From: Pseudidiomarina salinarum
GTDB lineage: Bacteria; Pseudomonadota; Gammaproteobacteria; Enterobacterales; Alteromonadaceae
DNA: 52,333 bases
Reading direction: 5' to 3'
NCBI RefSeq assembly: GCF_000753715.1
Contig: NZ_JPER01000009.1
Coordinates: 1-52,333 of the forward strand
Every line of letters begins with the position of its first letter. The first letter of the stretch is position 1. The notes under the pieces are model-generated. The model was not told the origin of the DNA. It searched no databases and saw nothing but the letters and a program-made list of their open reading frames with translations. The translations under genes were made by a program, and so were the position numbers. This document shows, piece by piece, positions 1 through 9,820 of the stretch.

Positions 1-133
1 CCTAAACTGATCGTTTGCTTATTTTGTAATCAAATTGAACGATCTTTACCTATCTATGGTCTATAAACCCTGATAAGGTCAGGAAAACAGTCCTTACCAA
101 CTTTGTTAAAGACTAACTATAAATGGTGCGCCA

Positions 134-922
134 ATGAAGATTATTGCCGGAGTGCTGGCAACAGCATTACTAGTAAGCACGTCTGTTAGTGCGAAAGAGC
201 CCCCTTTAGTAAAACCCGTATCGCCAGAAAACTATCAACTGGACGAGCGGAATAAGCGCCTGTCGCAAACATACGAGAGGATGTTCCGCTATTATGCTAA
301 GCGTAACTTTTCACACACCCGCACAGTGCGCGTCCTTTTAAGTAACTACCCGCAACATGTCGAAGCCATTATGTATACCGCTTTCGATCGTTACCCAAGT
401 AGTTATCAGCACCTGATTCGCGCGGCTATTGATGCCGAACCGGCGTTCACCCGCGATATCGTCACCATGGCACTGAATATGGGCGTTGCCGATCCTGCGG
501 ATATCGTACGGGTAGCCGTTGAAGCTGAACCCAGCTATGCCGATGATATTGTTGCTACGGTCAGCGAACAGAACGATACGCATCTGGAAAACTTGATCCG
601 CGTAGCAGTCCGTGCTGAGCCTCAGATGGCACAGAGCATTCTGACCAAAGTCAGCAACGAGCAGCCAGGTCAGTTAGAATTGATCGTTCAGACTATACTT
701 GAAGCCGCACCAGCTCTTGGCAATTATATTACTACCCTGGTGGGTGATCTGGTTGGCAAAGAAACTACTGACAGCACACTAACTGAAAATACCAGTCGCC
801 GTCAGCGTATCGAACAAACCCTGCGGGGTGCTCATCGCGCCGGTATCAGCTACGACCGCCTGCAAGCTGTCGCACAAAACTACGGCATCTCTGATCAGGA
901 ACTGAATCAACTCATCAACTGA
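134..922 (+). CDS. Secreted protein of tandem 30-residue helical repeats, function unknown
   Basis: 262 residues. The N-terminus (MKIIAGVLATALLVSTSVSA, about residues 1-20) is a Sec signal peptide, so the protein should be periplasmic or secreted. From about residue 73 to 206 it is built of repeats with an exact 30-residue period: units at 93-122, 123-152 and 153-182, with partial units before and after. Each carries a core like IRVAVxAEP followed by DIV or SIL, which predicts paired amphipathic helices in an alpha solenoid. A charged C-terminal segment (about 222-262) looks like a separate small helical domain. I do not recognise a family or catalytic motif. No strong Shine-Dalgarno precedes the ATG. 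The upstream 133 bases hold a short inverted repeat (TAAGG/CCTTA, near 75-97) and no convincing promoter. It converges with rplQ across a shared terminator. The repeat architecture suggests a binding or scaffold role, which is inference. Confidence 0.85.
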   Translation: MKIIAGVLATALLVSTSVSAKEPPLVKPVSPENYQLDERNKRLSQTYERMFRYYAKRNFSHTRTVRVLLSNYPQHVEAIMYTAFDRYPSSYQHLIRAAIDAEPAFTRDIVTMALNMGVADPADIVRVAVEAEPSYADDIVATVSEQNDTHLENLIRVAVRAEPQMAQSILTKVSNEQPGQLELIVQTILEAAPALGNYITTLVGDLVGKETTDSTLTENTSRRQRIEQTLRGAHRAGISYDRLQAVAQNYGISDQELNQLIN

Positions 923-943
923 TACCGCTACAGGCAAGCATTA

Positions 944-978
944 AAAAAGCCGGCACTGCATAAGCAGGCCGGCTTTTT
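944..978. terminator. Bidirectional intrinsic terminator between the repeat protein and rplQ
   Basis: An 11-base perfect stem (AAAAAGCCGGC at 944-954 pairing with GCCGGCTTTTT at 968-978) has a 13-base loop and is flanked by A and T runs. It can therefore end transcripts from both directions: the repeat-protein gene on plus and the alpha operon (last gene rplQ) on minus. Confidence 0.9.
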
Positions 979-1013
979 ATTTTGTCTCAGCGCAGCCGAA
1001 GCTGCACCTTAAC

Positions 1014-1415
1014 TTATTCCTCTACTGCCACTTCTTCAGTTTCAGTAGCATCTACATCTGGACGATCAACCAATTCAACATAAGCCATTGGCGCGTTGTC
1101 TCCGCTCCGGAAGCCACACTTCAGAATTCGAGTGTAACCACCTGGGCGTTCTTGATAACGCGGGCCAAGCTCGCTGAACAGTTTACCGACAACATCTTTA
1201 TCGCGAGTGCGAGCAAACGCCAAACGGCGGTTAGCTACGCTATCTTGCTTCGCTAATGTGATTAGCGGCTCGACGACGCGACGCAGTTCTTTCGCTTTTG
1301 GCAGCGTGGTTTTAATCACTTCGTGACGAACCAGTGAGCTTGCCATATTGCTGAACATCGCTTTGCGATGACTGCTGTTGCGGTTGAGTTGACGACCACT
1401 CTTACGATGGCGCAT
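1014..1415 (-). CDS. rplQ: 50S ribosomal protein L17
   Basis: 133 residues beginning [17 protein letters not shown], the canonical L17 N-terminus. L17 sits near the exit tunnel of the 50S subunit. The C-terminus has an acidic extension (ETEEVAVEE), as in many gammaproteobacteria. It is the last gene of the alpha operon, 39 bases after rpoA, and is followed by a two-way terminator. Confidence 0.98.
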   Translation of the reverse strand: MRHRKSGRQLNRNSSHRKAMFSNMASSLVRHEVIKTTLPKAKELRRVVEPLITLAKQDSVANRRLAFARTRDKDVVGKLFSELGPRYQERPGGYTRILKCGFRSGDNAPMAYVELVDRPDVDATETEEVAVEE

Positions 1416-1454
1416 ACCTATACCCTTCTCAGTAATTCTCTGTAAAAGATGAAC

Positions 1455-2444
1455 TTAGTCGCGATCAGCAAGGCTTGCTGGCGGCCAGTTCTCCAGGCGC
1501 ATGCCCAGAGACAAACCACGTGATGCAAGCACATCCTTGATTTCGGTCAGCGACTTTTTACCAAGGTTAGGAGTCTTTAACAACTCAACCTCAGTACGCT
1601 GCACTAAGTCACCAATGTACTGAATAGCTTCTGCTTTTAAACAGTTCGCAGAACGCACAGTTAATTCCAAATCGTCTACCGGACGTAACAGAATCGGATC
1701 GAATTCTGGTTTTTCTTCTTTCTCTTCCGGCTCGCTCATATCACGCAGTTCAACAAAGGCTTCCAGCTGTTCAGCCAGAATCGTTGCTGCACGGCGAATG
1801 GCTTCTTCGGGATCCAAAGTGCCATTGGTTTCCATGTCGATAACCAGTTTATCCAGGTCAGTACGTTGCTCTACACGCGCAGAATCTACGTTGTAAGCAA
1901 TACGCTCGACCGGACTGAACGAAGCGTCTACAAGTAAACGACCGATTGGACGTTCTTCATCGTCAGCAGACTGACGTGCCGTAGCTGGAACGTAACCACG
2001 ACCACGCTCTACCAAAATCATCATTTCGATTTCAGTATCACCTGTTAAGGTGCAAATGAGGTGGTCCGGGTTGACGATTTCAACATCACCATCATGGGTA
2101 ATGTCGCCAGCCAAGACAGGGCCTGCTCCGGATTTTTTCAAGGTCAGTTTAGCTTCATCTTTGCCTTCCATGCGTACCGCCAAACCTTTCAGGTTCAACA
2201 GTATTTCGATGATATCTTCCTGAACGCCCTCTTTACTGCTGTACTCGTGCTGTACTCCGTTGATCTCTACTTCAGTCACTGCACAACCTGGCATTGACGA
2301 AAGTAAGATACGGCGCAGAGCATTGCCCAGCGTGTGACCAAAGCCACGCTCAAGAGGCTCCAACGTCACCTTTGCGTGAGTCGGGCTGATTTGTTCAATA
2401 TCGACTAGCCTTGGCTTTAGGAATTCGGTAACAGAACCCTGCAT
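1455..2444 (-). CDS. rpoA: DNA-directed RNA polymerase alpha subunit
   Basis: 329 residues, the same length as in E. coli, starting [15 protein letters not shown]. Residues 1 to about 235 form the dimerising N-terminal domain that nucleates beta and beta-prime assembly. An acidic linker ([14 protein letters not shown]) leads to the C-terminal domain that binds UP elements and activators; the [12 protein letters not shown] motif contains the arginine equivalent to E. coli R265. It lies between rpsD and rplQ, as in other gammaproteobacteria. Confidence 0.98.
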   Translation of the reverse strand: MQGSVTEFLKPRLVDIEQISPTHAKVTLEPLERGFGHTLGNALRRILLSSMPGCAVTEVEINGVQHEYSSKEGVQEDIIEILLNLKGLAVRMEGKDEAKLTLKKSGAGPVLAGDITHDGDVEIVNPDHLICTLTGDTEIEMMILVERGRGYVPATARQSADDEERPIGRLLVDASFSPVERIAYNVDSARVEQRTDLDKLVIDMETNGTLDPEEAIRRAATILAEQLEAFVELRDMSEPEEKEEKPEFDPILLRPVDDLELTVRSANCLKAEAIQYIGDLVQRTEVELLKTPNLGKKSLTEIKDVLASRGLSLGMRLENWPPASLADRD

Positions 2445-2469
2445 TGTGTCCTCTCTTTATGCTTAAGCT

Positions 2470-3090
2470 TTACTTAGAGTAAAGCTCTACGATCAACTGT
2501 TCGTTAATTTCAGCAGACAAGTCTGTGCGCTCTGGCAAGCGTTTGAATTGGCCTTCCAGTTTGCTACCGTCTACTTCTATCCACACTGGCTTTTCACGCT
2601 GATCAGCGAGTTCCAGTGCTGCTGCGATACGCGCCTGCTTCTTCGCTTTTTCACGAACAGACACAACATCTTCAGGACGAACTTTGAACGACGGAATGTT
2701 GACTACCTGGCCGTTCACTACCACTGCTTTGTGGCTGACCAGCTGACGAGCTTCTGCACGGGTAGACGCGAATCCCATACGGTATACGACGTTATCCAGG
2801 CGTTGCTCAAGCAGTTGCAGCAAATTCTCACCAGTGTTGCCTTTAATACGGGCAGCTTCTTTGTAATAGTTACGGAATTGCTTTTCCAATACGCCGTACA
2901 TACGACGAACTTTTTGCTTTTCACGTAACTGTAAACCGTAGTCAGACAGACGGCCACGACGTGCGCCATGCTGACCCGGTGCGCTCTCGAGCTTACATTT
3001 TGTCTCGATTGCACGGACGCCGCTCTTGAGGAACAAGTCTGTTCCTTCGCGACGACTCAGTTTGAGTTTTGGACCCAAATATCTAGCCAT
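2470..3090 (-). CDS. rpsD: 30S ribosomal protein S4
   Basis: 206 residues, starting [16 protein letters not shown]. This is a primary 16S rRNA-binding protein; the S4 RNA-binding domain lies roughly at residues 96-160 ([20 protein letters not shown]). It lacks the N-terminal four-cysteine zinc site of some S4 forms. In E. coli S4 represses this operon by binding the rpsM leader, and a matching leader is present here upstream of rpsM, so the same autogenous control is likely. Confidence 0.98.
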   Translation of the reverse strand: MARYLGPKLKLSRREGTDLFLKSGVRAIETKCKLESAPGQHGARRGRLSDYGLQLREKQKVRRMYGVLEKQFRNYYKEAARIKGNTGENLLQLLEQRLDNVVYRMGFASTRAEARQLVSHKAVVVNGQVVNIPSFKVRPEDVVSVREKAKKQARIAAALELADQREKPVWIEVDGSKLEGQFKRLPERTDLSAEINEQLIVELYSK

Positions 3091-3120
3091 GATCTTTCTC
3101 CAACTATCGTATGACGCCTA

Positions 3121-3510
3121 TTAAACGCGACGTTTCTTAGGCGGACGACATCCGTTGTGAGGAATCGGTGTCACATCAGTAATATTAGTGATGCGATAAC
3201 CTACCGCGTTCAACGCACGAATTGATGATTCGCGGCCAGGGCCTGGGCCCTTAACGAACACTTCAAGGTTTTTCAAACCGTATTCCTTTGCCATTTCACC
3301 TGCACGCTCAGCTGCAACCTGGGCTGCAAACGGGGTTGATTTACGTGAACCACGGAAACCAGAACCACCAGCTGTCGCCCATGACAGAGCATTACCCTGC
3401 CGATCGGTGATAGTCACAATGGTGTTATTAAAAGACGCATGGATATGAGCCATGCCATCTGCGACTTGCTTTTTAACGCGTTTACGAGAACGAGTTGGTG
3501 TTTTAGCCAT
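3121..3510 (-). CDS. rpsK: 30S ribosomal protein S11
   Basis: 129 residues with the typical S11 core ([19 protein letters not shown]) and C-terminus ([13 protein letters not shown]). It is part of the small-subunit platform that lines the mRNA exit. It is in the alpha operon, 14 bases after rpsM and 30 bases before rpsD. Confidence 0.98.
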   Translation of the reverse strand: MAKTPTRSRKRVKKQVADGMAHIHASFNNTIVTITDRQGNALSWATAGGSGFRGSRKSTPFAAQVAAERAGEMAKEYGLKNLEVFVKGPGPGRESSIRALNAVGYRITNITDVTPIPHNGCRPPKKRRV

Positions 3511-3524
3511 ATCTCACTCCCCCC

Positions 3525-3881
3525 TTATTTACGAATAGGTTTACGCGGACCTTTACGGGTGCGCGCATTTGTTTTAGTGCGCTGTCCACGTAGAGGCAAG
3601 CCACGACGATGACGAAGGCCACGGTAACATCCGAGGTCCATCAAGCGTTTGATGTTCATTGAAACTTCGCGGCGAAGATCGCCTTCCACAGCAAATTTAC
3701 CTACTGCTTCACGAAGCTCGTCTAATTTTTCTTCTGACAAAGAGCCGATCTTAGTATCTTCTGGGATACCGGTCGCAGCTAAAATATGCTGTGAACGAGT
3801 ACGCCCGATACCATAGATCGCAGTCAGGGCAATGACTGCATGCTTATTGTCAGGAACGTTAATGCCAGCGATACGGGCCAC
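3525..3881 (-). CDS. rpsM: 30S ribosomal protein S13
   Basis: 118 residues when started at the GTG at 3881 ([14 protein letters not shown]), which matches the usual S13 start and length. Another GTG lies two codons upstream (3887), but it is only about 2 bases from the AGGAG Shine-Dalgarno, while the 3881 GTG is 8 bases away. It is the first gene of the alpha operon; the head-domain protein contacts the P-site tRNA and 50S. The E. coli gene also uses GTG and is the target of S4 repression. The basic tail ([11 protein letters not shown]) is intact. Confidence 0.96.
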   Translation of the reverse strand: MARIAGINVPDNKHAVIALTAIYGIGRTRSQHILAATGIPEDTKIGSLSEEKLDELREAVGKFAVEGDLRREVSMNIKRLMDLGCYRGLRHRRGLPLRGQRTKTNARTRKGPRKPIRK

Positions 3882-3961
3882 TAACACGTCTCCTTTAGTT
3901 TATGGGTCACCAGCTGAAAAGCCCGTTAGGATACTCAACCGGTCGCCTGATTGCAAACATA
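3882..3961 (-). promoter_or_regulatory. Alpha operon ribosome-binding-site leader (S4 target)
   Basis: Read on the minus strand, the segment before rpsM contains TTGAGTATCCT then ACGGGCTTTTCAGC (plus positions 3913-3938), followed by the AAAGGAG Shine-Dalgarno and GTG. These blocks match my recollection of the E. coli alpha operon leader, a pseudoknot bound by S4 that traps the ribosome at rpsM. The E. coli leader has AAA between the blocks that this one lacks. The 5-prime boundary is approximate. Confidence 0.8.
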
Positions 3962-3967
3962 TCAAAG

Positions 3968-3995
3968 CCGCAGCCAAAATATTTTTTGGCCGCGG
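3968..3995 (-). terminator. Hairpin between spc and alpha operons, weak terminator or processing site
   Basis: A 12-base stem (minus strand CCGCGGCCAAAA, loop AATA, TTTTGGCTGCGG, with one G-U pair) lies 14 bases after the rpmJ stop codon and before the rpsM leader. The following bases (CTTTGAT) make only a short U tract, so partial termination or RNA processing between the two operons is more likely than full termination. Confidence 0.55.
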
Positions 3996-4009
3996 ACTTC
4001 TTCATCGAA

Positions 4010-4123
4010 TTAACCTTGCCGCTGTTTGTGCTTAGGGTCACTGCAAATTACACGCACAACACCGTTGCGCTTGATAACTTTACAGTTACGGCAGATTTTC
4101 TTCACGGAAGCACGAACTTTCAT
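4010..4123 (-). CDS. rpmJ: 50S ribosomal protein L36 (zinc-binding form)
   Basis: 37 residues starting [16 protein letters not shown] and ending KQRQG. Cys11, Cys14, Cys27 and His32 form the zinc ribbon of the C-plus type of L36. It is the last gene of the spc operon, 25 bases after secY, and sits just before the alpha leader, its standard place in gammaproteobacteria. Confidence 0.97.
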   Translation of the reverse strand: MKVRASVKKICRNCKVIKRNGVVRVICSDPKHKQRQG

Positions 4124-4148
4124 TGCAACACTCCGTAATTATCCAACC

Positions 4149-5477
4149 TTAGCGGCCGTAGCCTTTCAGGTTAGCTTTTTTCAGGACCGAATCATACTGA
4201 TGTGACATCAGATGCGTCTGGACCTGCGCCATAAAGTCCATAATAACTACAACAATAATCAACAGGGACGTACCACCAAAATAGAATTGTACGTTCCAGG
4301 CAATCATCATGAACTCAGGAACTAAACAGACAAAGGTAATGTATAGCGCGCCTGCAAGCGTTAGCCGGGTCATTACTTTATCAATGTATCGTGAGGTTTG
4401 TTCACCTGGGCGAATACCCGGAATGAACGCGCCTGACTTCTTCAGGTTATCTGCTGTCTCGCGTGGGTTAAATACCAACGCGGTATAGAAGAAACAGAAG
4501 AATATAATTGCCGCTGCATAAAGCATCACATACAGAGGTTGGCCTGGCGATAACGTCAGTGCCAGCTCCTGCAGGAAGTTTGCTACCGCACCTTCGCCCT
4601 GGCCGAACCAGGTTGCCATAGTGCCCGGGAACAAAATAATGCTCGATGCAAAGATTGGAGGAATAACACCAGCCATATTCACTTTCAATGGCAGGTGCGT
4701 ACTCTGTGCAGCAAAAACCTTACGGCCCTGCTGGCGTTTCGCGTAGTTCACTACAATGCGACGTTGGCCACGTTCGACAAACACCACAAAGTAGGTCACT
4801 GCTAACACAATCACACCAATCAGCAATAACAGTAATAAATGTAAATCACCTTGCCGCGCTTGCTCCGCCGTCTGACCAATGGCCGACGGTAAGCCCGCAA
4901 CAATACCGGTGAATATGAGAATAGAGATACCGTTACCAATCCCACGCTCAGTAATCTGCTCACCTAACCACATCAAGAACATGGTACCAGTGACCAAACT
5001 AACTATCGCTGTGAAGTAAAATCCAAAGCTCGGATCAATAACCAGACCCGGCATTAGATTTGGCAAGCCAGTAGCTATACCAATAGATTGGAACGTTGCG
5101 AGTATCAGCGTACCCCAACGCGTGTACTGTGCGATCTTACGCCGGCCTGCTTCGCCCTCTTTCTTCAGTTCTGCTAAGCGTGGGTGAACCACCGACGCCA
5201 GCTGCATGATAATCGAGGCCGAAATGTACGGCATAATACCTAACGCAAATACCGAAGCACGCTCGAGTGCGCCACCGCTGAACATGTTAAACATGGCAAC
5301 GATGGTGTCTCTTTGCTGATCGAATAATTGCGCCAGTACAGCGGCATCTATACCAGGAATCGGCACAAAGGAGCCCGCGCGGAACACGATTAACGCGCCG
5401 AGTACAAACAGCAGTCGACGTTTAAGTTCCGACGTGCCACCTTGAGCTCTATTAGATTCCAATCCTGGTTTAGCCAT
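4149..5477 (-). CDS. secY: Preprotein translocase channel subunit SecY
   Basis: 442 residues with ten predicted inner-membrane helices and a family-typical start ([21 protein letters not shown]). SecY forms the SecYEG channel that moves unfolded proteins across, or into, the inner membrane. Conserved cytoplasmic loops used by SecA and the ribosome are present (for example [20 protein letters not shown] and [11 protein letters not shown]). It follows rplO by 5 bases in the spc operon, which ties the synthesis of secretion and translation components. Confidence 0.98.
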   Translation of the reverse strand: MAKPGLESNRAQGGTSELKRRLLFVLGALIVFRAGSFVPIPGIDAAVLAQLFDQQRDTIVAMFNMFSGGALERASVFALGIMPYISASIIMQLASVVHPRLAELKKEGEAGRRKIAQYTRWGTLILATFQSIGIATGLPNLMPGLVIDPSFGFYFTAIVSLVTGTMFLMWLGEQITERGIGNGISILIFTGIVAGLPSAIGQTAEQARQGDLHLLLLLLIGVIVLAVTYFVVFVERGQRRIVVNYAKRQQGRKVFAAQSTHLPLKVNMAGVIPPIFASSIILFPGTMATWFGQGEGAVANFLQELALTLSPGQPLYVMLYAAAIIFFCFFYTALVFNPRETADNLKKSGAFIPGIRPGEQTSRYIDKVMTRLTLAGALYITFVCLVPEFMMIAWNVQFYFGGTSLLIIVVVIMDFMAQVQTHLMSHQYDSVLKKANLKGYGR

Positions 5478-5482
5478 TTGCT

Positions 5483-5917
5483 CTATCCTTCGATTTTGCC
5501 GCCAGCAGCTTCAATAGCTTCGCGGGCGCCTTTGGTGACCTTGATGCCTTGAACTGTAACGGCTCGGTTGATTTCGCCCGACTTAATGACTTTTACGTTC
5601 AGAATGTCGTTACGAATCAAACCTGCTTCTTTCAAAGCAGCCAAAGTTACGGTATCACCAGCAACTTTTGCAATCTCAGCCAGGTTTACTTCGCCAGTCA
5701 CAAGTGACTTGCGTGAAGTAAAACCAAACTTCGGCAGACGCCGTTGGATTGGCATTTGGCCGCCTTCGAAACCTGGCTTCACGGTACCGCCAGAACGTGA
5801 TGTCTGACCTTTATGACCGCGTCCACCAGTTTTACCCAGGCCTGAACCAATACCACGTCCGAGACGCTTTTTGTTGGTCTTAGCACCAGGCGCAGGGGAG
5901 ATAGTGTTTAAAAACAT
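5483..5917 (-). CDS. rplO: 50S ribosomal protein L15
   Basis: 144 residues. It has the glycine- and arginine-rich N-terminal extension of L15 ([21 protein letters not shown]) that threads into 23S rRNA, and a globular C-terminal part. It is three bases after rpmD in the spc operon. Confidence 0.98.
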   Translation of the reverse strand: MFLNTISPAPGAKTNKKRLGRGIGSGLGKTGGRGHKGQTSRSGGTVKPGFEGGQMPIQRRLPKFGFTSRKSLVTGEVNLAEIAKVAGDTVTLAALKEAGLIRNDILNVKVIKSGEINRAVTVQGIKVTKGAREAIEAAGGKIEG

Positions 5918-5920
5918 TGC

Positions 5921-6103
5921 TTAATCCTCCACCTTTACCATGTAAGTGACTTGGTTCACCATGCCACGGACGGCTGGGGTATCTTCCAGCTCGACCATGT
6001 GACCAATACGGCGCAGACCCAAACCACGTAGAGTAGCCTTATGCTTCGGCAAACGGCCGATTGAGCTACGCGTCTGTGTTACTTTGATTGTCTTTTTCGC
6101 CAT
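5921..6103 (-). CDS. rpmD: 50S ribosomal protein L30
   Basis: 60 residues starting [22 protein letters not shown], full length for bacterial L30. It lies six bases after rpsE and three before rplO, the invariant order rpsE-rpmD-rplO. Confidence 0.97.
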   Translation of the reverse strand: MAKKTIKVTQTRSSIGRLPKHKATLRGLGLRRIGHMVELEDTPAVRGMVNQVTYMVKVED

Positions 6104-6109
6104 TGTTCA

Positions 6110-6616
6110 CTACCCCAAAATTTCTTCAACGCGCAATCCACGCTTCGCCGCCACTTGCTCAGGCGACTTCATGTTGTTAAGCGCCTTAATGGTCGCCCGG
6201 ACAACGTTGATTGGGTTGGTTGAACCATATGCTTTTGAAAGCACGTTGTGTACACCGGCAACTTCCAGTACTGCACGCATCGCGCCACCGGCGATGATAC
6301 CTGTACCTTCAGAAGCTGGCTGCATAAAAACCTGTGAGCCTGAATGACGGCCTTTTACAGGATGCTGCAGGGTGTCGCCTTTCAGCTCAACGGTCACCAT
6401 ATTGCGACGCGCTTTTTCCATTGCTTTTTGAATAGCAGCCGGAACTTCGCGTGCTTTACCGTAACCAAACCCTACTTTACCCTGACCATCACCAACAACA
6501 GTGAGTGCAGTGAAGCTAAAGATACGACCACCTTTAACTACTTTTGCTACACGGTTCACTGTGATCAGCTTTTCTTGCAGGTCACTGTTTTGAGCTTCTA
6601 CATTTGCATTTGCCAT
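6110..6616 (-). CDS. rpsE: 30S ribosomal protein S5
   Basis: 168 residues. An N-terminal double-stranded RNA-binding fold ([33 protein letters not shown]) is followed by the conserved C-terminal domain ([21 protein letters not shown]). S5 supports decoding fidelity and mRNA helicase activity. It is nine bases after rplR. Confidence 0.98.
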   Translation of the reverse strand: MANANVEAQNSDLQEKLITVNRVAKVVKGGRIFSFTALTVVGDGQGKVGFGYGKAREVPAAIQKAMEKARRNMVTVELKGDTLQHPVKGRHSGSQVFMQPASEGTGIIAGGAMRAVLEVAGVHNVLSKAYGSTNPINVVRATIKALNNMKSPEQVAAKRGLRVEEILG

Positions 6617-6625
6617 GTTCGTCTC

Positions 6626-6979
6626 CTAGAACTGAAGTCCAGCTTCACGAGCTGCGTCAGCTAAAGCGGCTACGCGACCGTGGTATCTAAAACCACTCCG
6701 ATCAAAAGCGACGCTGTTAACGCCTTTTTCAATCGACCGTTCAGCAATCAGCTTACCAACTACTTTTGCAGCATCGACGTTACCAGTACCTTTAACCTGG
6801 TCACGAATAGCTTTTTCTGCAGTTGAGGCAGCTGCCAGTACTTCAGAACCGTTCGGTGCAATCAGCTGGGCGTAAATATGCCGTGGTGTACGGTGAACGA
6901 CCAGGCGGTTTGCACCCAACTCTTGCATTTTCTTACGGCTGCGAGTTGAGCGACGTAAGCGAGCTGTTTTCTTGTCCAT
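6626..6979 (-). CDS. rplR: 50S ribosomal protein L18
   Basis: 117 residues starting [23 protein letters not shown]18 binds 5S rRNA and, with L5 (rplE in this operon), anchors it in the central protuberance. The C-terminus ([21 protein letters not shown]) is typical. It is nine bases after rplF. Confidence 0.98.
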   Translation of the reverse strand: MDKKTARLRRSTRSRKKMQELGANRLVVHRTPRHIYAQLIAPNGSEVLAAASTAEKAIRDQVKGTGNVDAAKVVGKLIAERSIEKGVNSVAFDRSGFRYHGRVAALADAAREAGLQF

Positions 6980-6988
6980 CGTCCTACC

Positions 6989-7522
6989 TTACTTTTTCTT
7001 GGCTTCTTTACGGCGCACTTGCTCATCGGCATAACGAACGCCCTTGCCTTTATAAGGCTCTGGCTTACGGTATGCGCGAATATTAGCGGCAACTTGACCG
7101 ACTAATTGCTTGTCTACACCTTTAACGACAACTTCAGTTTGTGTTGGAACTTCGATAGTGATTCCCTGCGGGATATCGAATTCAACAGGATGAGAGAAGC
7201 CCAGCGTCAGGTTTAGTTTCTGGCCCGCAGTATTTGCACGGTAACCAACACCAACCAGCTGTAACTTACGCTCATAACCCTGAGCAACACCAACCACCAT
7301 GTTTTGTAGTAACGAGCGCGCGGTACCAGCCTGAGCAGAAGAGTTAGCAACTCCTTCGCGGGCATGGGTACGCAGTTCGTTGTCTTCTTTTACGAGTTCA
7401 ACTGCATCGTTAACTACAAGGCTCAACGAGCCTTTGGCACCTTTAATTGTAACTTCCTGACCGTTCAGCGTAATTTCAACGCCAGCAGGAATGGTAATGG
7501 GTGCTTTAGCAACACGTGACAT
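6989..7522 (-). CDS. rplF: 50S ribosomal protein L6
   Basis: 177 residues with two tandem L6 folds. The second contains the rRNA-contact motif ([19 protein letters not shown]). It sits near the sarcin-ricin loop, supporting elongation-factor binding. It is 14 bases after rpsH. Confidence 0.98.
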   Translation of the reverse strand: MSRVAKAPITIPAGVEITLNGQEVTIKGAKGSLSLVVNDAVELVKEDNELRTHAREGVANSSAQAGTARSLLQNMVVGVAQGYERKLQLVGVGYRANTAGQKLNLTLGFSHPVEFDIPQGITIEVPTQTEVVVKGVDKQLVGQVAANIRAYRKPEPYKGKGVRYADEQVRRKEAKKK

Positions 7523-7536
7523 TTCCTACCTCCTGG

Positions 7537-7929
7537 TTACGCGACATAGCCAATGACTTCACCGCCAAGACCCGCTTTGCGAGCGGCACGGTCGGTCATC
7601 AGCCCTTTGGAAGTTGAGACAACAGCCACACCTAAACCACCCATAACTGTAGGCAGTTCGTTGCGTTTCTTATAGATACGCAAACCCGGGCGACTGACGC
7701 GCTCAATTGATTCTATAACAGGACTACCTTCAAAGTACTTCAGCACGACTTCCAGTTCAGCTTTCACTTCACCAGAAACACTGAAATCCGCGATGTAACC
7801 TTCTTCTTTCAAAACCTGAGCAATAGCCAGTTTTTTCTTAGAAGCAGGCATGCGCACGGTCACTTTGTTTGCACCCTGAGCGTTACGGATGCGAGTAAAC
7901 ATATCCGCAATTGGATCTTGCATGCTCAT
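7537..7929 (-). CDS. rpsH: 30S ribosomal protein S8
   Basis: 130 residues starting [19 protein letters not shown]8 binds helix 21 of 16S rRNA; in E. coli it also represses the spc operon by binding a mimic of that helix near the start of rplE. I could not identify that mRNA structure by eye here. The C-terminal [19 protein letters not shown] motif is intact. Confidence 0.98.
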   Translation of the reverse strand: MSMQDPIADMFTRIRNAQGANKVTVRMPASKKKLAIAQVLKEEGYIADFSVSGEVKAELEVVLKYFEGSPVIESIERVSRPGLRIYKKRNELPTVMGGLGVAVVSTSKGLMTDRAARKAGLGGEVIGYVA

Positions 7930-7948
7930 ATTAGCTTTCTCCCGTGGC

Positions 7949-8254
7949 TTACCAGCTAGCTTTTTTCAAGCCAGGAATTTCACCGCGCATCGCTTTCTCA
8001 CGTACTTTAATCCGGCTCATGCCAAATTTACGGAGAAAACCGTGAGGGCGGCCCGTTACACGACAGCGGTTACGCTGACGAACAGGGCTCGAATCGCGGG
8101 GCAGGCTCTGTAATTTGAGCACAGCTTCCCAACGATCTTCATCCGACGTCGTCGGATCACTGATCACTTTTTTCAGTGCGATGCGTTTCTCTGCGTACTT
8201 TTCCACAAGCTTGGTACGCTTATGCTCACGCATTTTCATTGACTCTTTTGCCAT
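7949..8254 (-). CDS. rpsN: 30S ribosomal protein S14 (zinc-independent long form)
   Basis: 101 residues, the long form without CXXC pairs, so it needs no zinc. N-terminus [21 protein letters not shown]-terminal rRNA-binding part ([20 protein letters not shown]). It lies in spc order after rplE, with an 11-base gap. Confidence 0.98.
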   Translation of the reverse strand: MAKESMKMREHKRTKLVEKYAEKRIALKKVISDPTTSDEDRWEAVLKLQSLPRDSSPVRQRNRCRVTGRPHGFLRKFGMSRIKVREKAMRGEIPGLKKASW

Positions 8255-8265
8255 AACTCTACACC

Positions 8266-8805
8266 TTACTTCTTGAACGGGAAGCTAAAGGCAGCGAGCA
8301 AAGCGCGAGCTTCGTCATCAGTGCCAGCAGTAGTGGTGATAGTGATGTCCAGACCACGAATCTTGTCGACTTTGTCATAGTCGATTTCGGGAAAGATAAT
8401 CTGCTCACGTACGCCCATACTGTAGTTTCCACGACCATCGAAAGATTTCGGATTCAACCCACGGAAATCACGAACCCGCGGGATTGCGATCGAAACGAGA
8501 CGTTGCAGGAAGTCCCACATGCGCTCGCCACGCAGAGTCACTTTACAGCCAATCGGGTAGCCTTCACGGATCTTGAAGCCAGCGACAGATTTACGAGCAA
8601 CGGTTTTAACTGGACGCTGACCTGCAATTGCTTCCAGGTCTGCTGCCGCGTTGTCGAGAATCTTTTTGTCAGCCAGTGCTTCACCAACACCCATATTCAG
8701 GGTGATTTTTTCAATCCGAGGGACTTGCATGACGCTGTTGTAGCCGAACTGTTTAACCAGTTCAGGAACTACTGATTCTTTGTAAAAATCATGCAGTTTC
8801 GCCAT
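8266..8805 (-). CDS. rplE: 50S ribosomal protein L5
   Basis: 179 residues, full length for L5 ([20 protein letters not shown]). It binds 5S rRNA and forms bridge B1b to the 30S head. The 20-base gap from rplX is AT-rich. In E. coli the S8 regulatory site lies around the rplE start, so autogenous control here is expected but not demonstrated. Confidence 0.98.
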   Translation of the reverse strand: MAKLHDFYKESVVPELVKQFGYNSVMQVPRIEKITLNMGVGEALADKKILDNAAADLEAIAGQRPVKTVARKSVAGFKIREGYPIGCKVTLRGERMWDFLQRLVSIAIPRVRDFRGLNPKSFDGRGNYSMGVREQIIFPEIDYDKVDKIRGLDITITTTAGTDDEARALLAAFSFPFKK

Positions 8806-8825
8806 CGTAAAACTCCAAATTAAAA

Positions 8826-9140
8826 TTAAATGATTGCGTTGTTAGATTTGAAGACGCGAACTTTCTTGCCATCTTCAATTCGGAAACCAACACGATCTGC
8901 TTTACCAGTCTCTGGGTTATAAACCGCCAGGTTGGATGCGTGAACAGGAGCTTCCTGCTCAATAATACCGCCAGCTACACCAAGGGCCGGATTTGGCTTC
9001 TGATGTTTCTTCACGATATTAACGCCTTCAACGAAAGCACGGTTTGAGGTGGTATCGACTTTCAGCACTTTACCGCGCTTACCTTTGTCTTTACCTGCCA
9101 GGACTACTACTTCGTCATCACGTTTAATTTTTGCCGCCAT
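8826..9140 (-). CDS. rplX: 50S ribosomal protein L24
   Basis: 104 residues when started at ATG 9140 ([20 protein letters not shown]), which matches family length and has a GGAG Shine-Dalgarno. The frame remains open 13 codons further upstream, but that would overlap rplN. It contains a KOW motif and is an assembly initiator that binds the 5-prime end of 23S rRNA. Confidence 0.97.
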   Translation of the reverse strand: MAAKIKRDDEVVVLAGKDKGKRGKVLKVDTTSNRAFVEGVNIVKKHQKPNPALGVAGGIIEQEAPVHASNLAVYNPETGKADRVGFRIEDGKKVRVFKSNNAII

Positions 9141-9150
9141 AACTGACTCC

Positions 9151-9519
9151 TTACAGTACTTCTGGTGCCAGCGAAACAATCTTCATAAATTGCTCAGAGC
9201 GCAATTCACGAGTCACCGGTCCAAAGATACGAGTGCCAATGGGTTGTTTGTTATTGTTCAACAAAACAGCCGCGTTGCGGTCAAAACGAATGACTGACCC
9301 GTCTTGACGACGGACACCTTTCCTGGTGCGAACGACCACCGCGTTAACAACATCACCTTTCTTCACTTTTCCGCGAGGAATCGCTTCTTTAACAGAAACT
9401 TTGATGATGTCGCCGATATTCGCGTAACGGCGGTGCGACCCACCCAGAACCTTAATACATTGTACGCTGCGGGCGCCCGAGTTATCGGCCACTTCCAGTG
9501 TAGTTTGCATTTGGATCAT
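9151..9519 (-). CDS. rplN: 50S ribosomal protein L14
   Basis: 122 residues from ATG 9519 ([18 protein letters not shown]), with GGAG just upstream. The frame is open a further 55 codons but nothing there resembles L14. It is the first gene of the spc operon, and L14 contacts L19 and the 30S at bridges B5 and B8. Unusually, no rpsQ or other S10-operon gene precedes it. Instead there is a 384-base intergenic region with a ribosomal-type promoter. Confidence 0.97.
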   Translation of the reverse strand: MIQMQTTLEVADNSGARSVQCIKVLGGSHRRYANIGDIIKVSVKEAIPRGKVKKGDVVNAVVVRTRKGVRRQDGSVIRFDRNAAVLLNNNKQPIGTRIFGPVTRELRSEQFMKIVSLAPEVL

Positions 9520-9597
9520 TGCAGTGCTCCGCTTAATTAATAAAAACAAGACTCTCTCGAGTCGATGTGTCTTTTTACAAGACTTTCCCCATATAAA

Positions 9598-9636
9598 AGG
9601 GCGGCGAATTGTAACAGATATATTTTGGCGATGGTA
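9598..9636 (-). promoter_or_regulatory. Candidate spc operon promoter with GC-rich discriminator
   Basis: On the minus strand an extended -10 (TGTTACAAT, hexamer at 9608-9613) is followed directly by TCGCCGCCC, the GC-rich discriminator typical of stringently controlled stable-RNA and ribosomal-protein promoters. The -35 (TACCAT, 9631-9636, 17-base spacing) is poor. The start site would be near 9600, giving a leader of about 80 bases with a GACTC/GAGTC hairpin (9550-9563). Confidence 0.55.
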
Positions 9637-9820
9637 GTGCGAGAAGGAAATAATTGCGGCAGCATCGGATTCATCCGGATCCACCGTGCAGGACTTAATC
9701 GCAGGTGGTCAATTATACATCATTCGCGACCAGTCTAAAGCCCCTTCCCTCTACTTATTTATATAGTCGCTGATCCACTGGCTGATACGTCAGACACCGT
9801 GCGGGCTGCGACCGATTCAG

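Noticed and set aside
2061-2928. Plus-strand open frames within rpoA and rpsD
   Set aside because: They are shadows of highly biased ribosomal-operon codons on the opposite strand.
9520-9684. N-terminal extension of rplN by 55 codons
   Set aside because: L14 has a fixed N-terminus at MIQ with a Shine-Dalgarno; the extension overlaps the candidate promoter and has no homology that I recognise.
9640-9800. Remnant of rpsQ or other S10-operon genes
   Set aside because: Reading all frames by eye gave no S17 motif or pseudogene.
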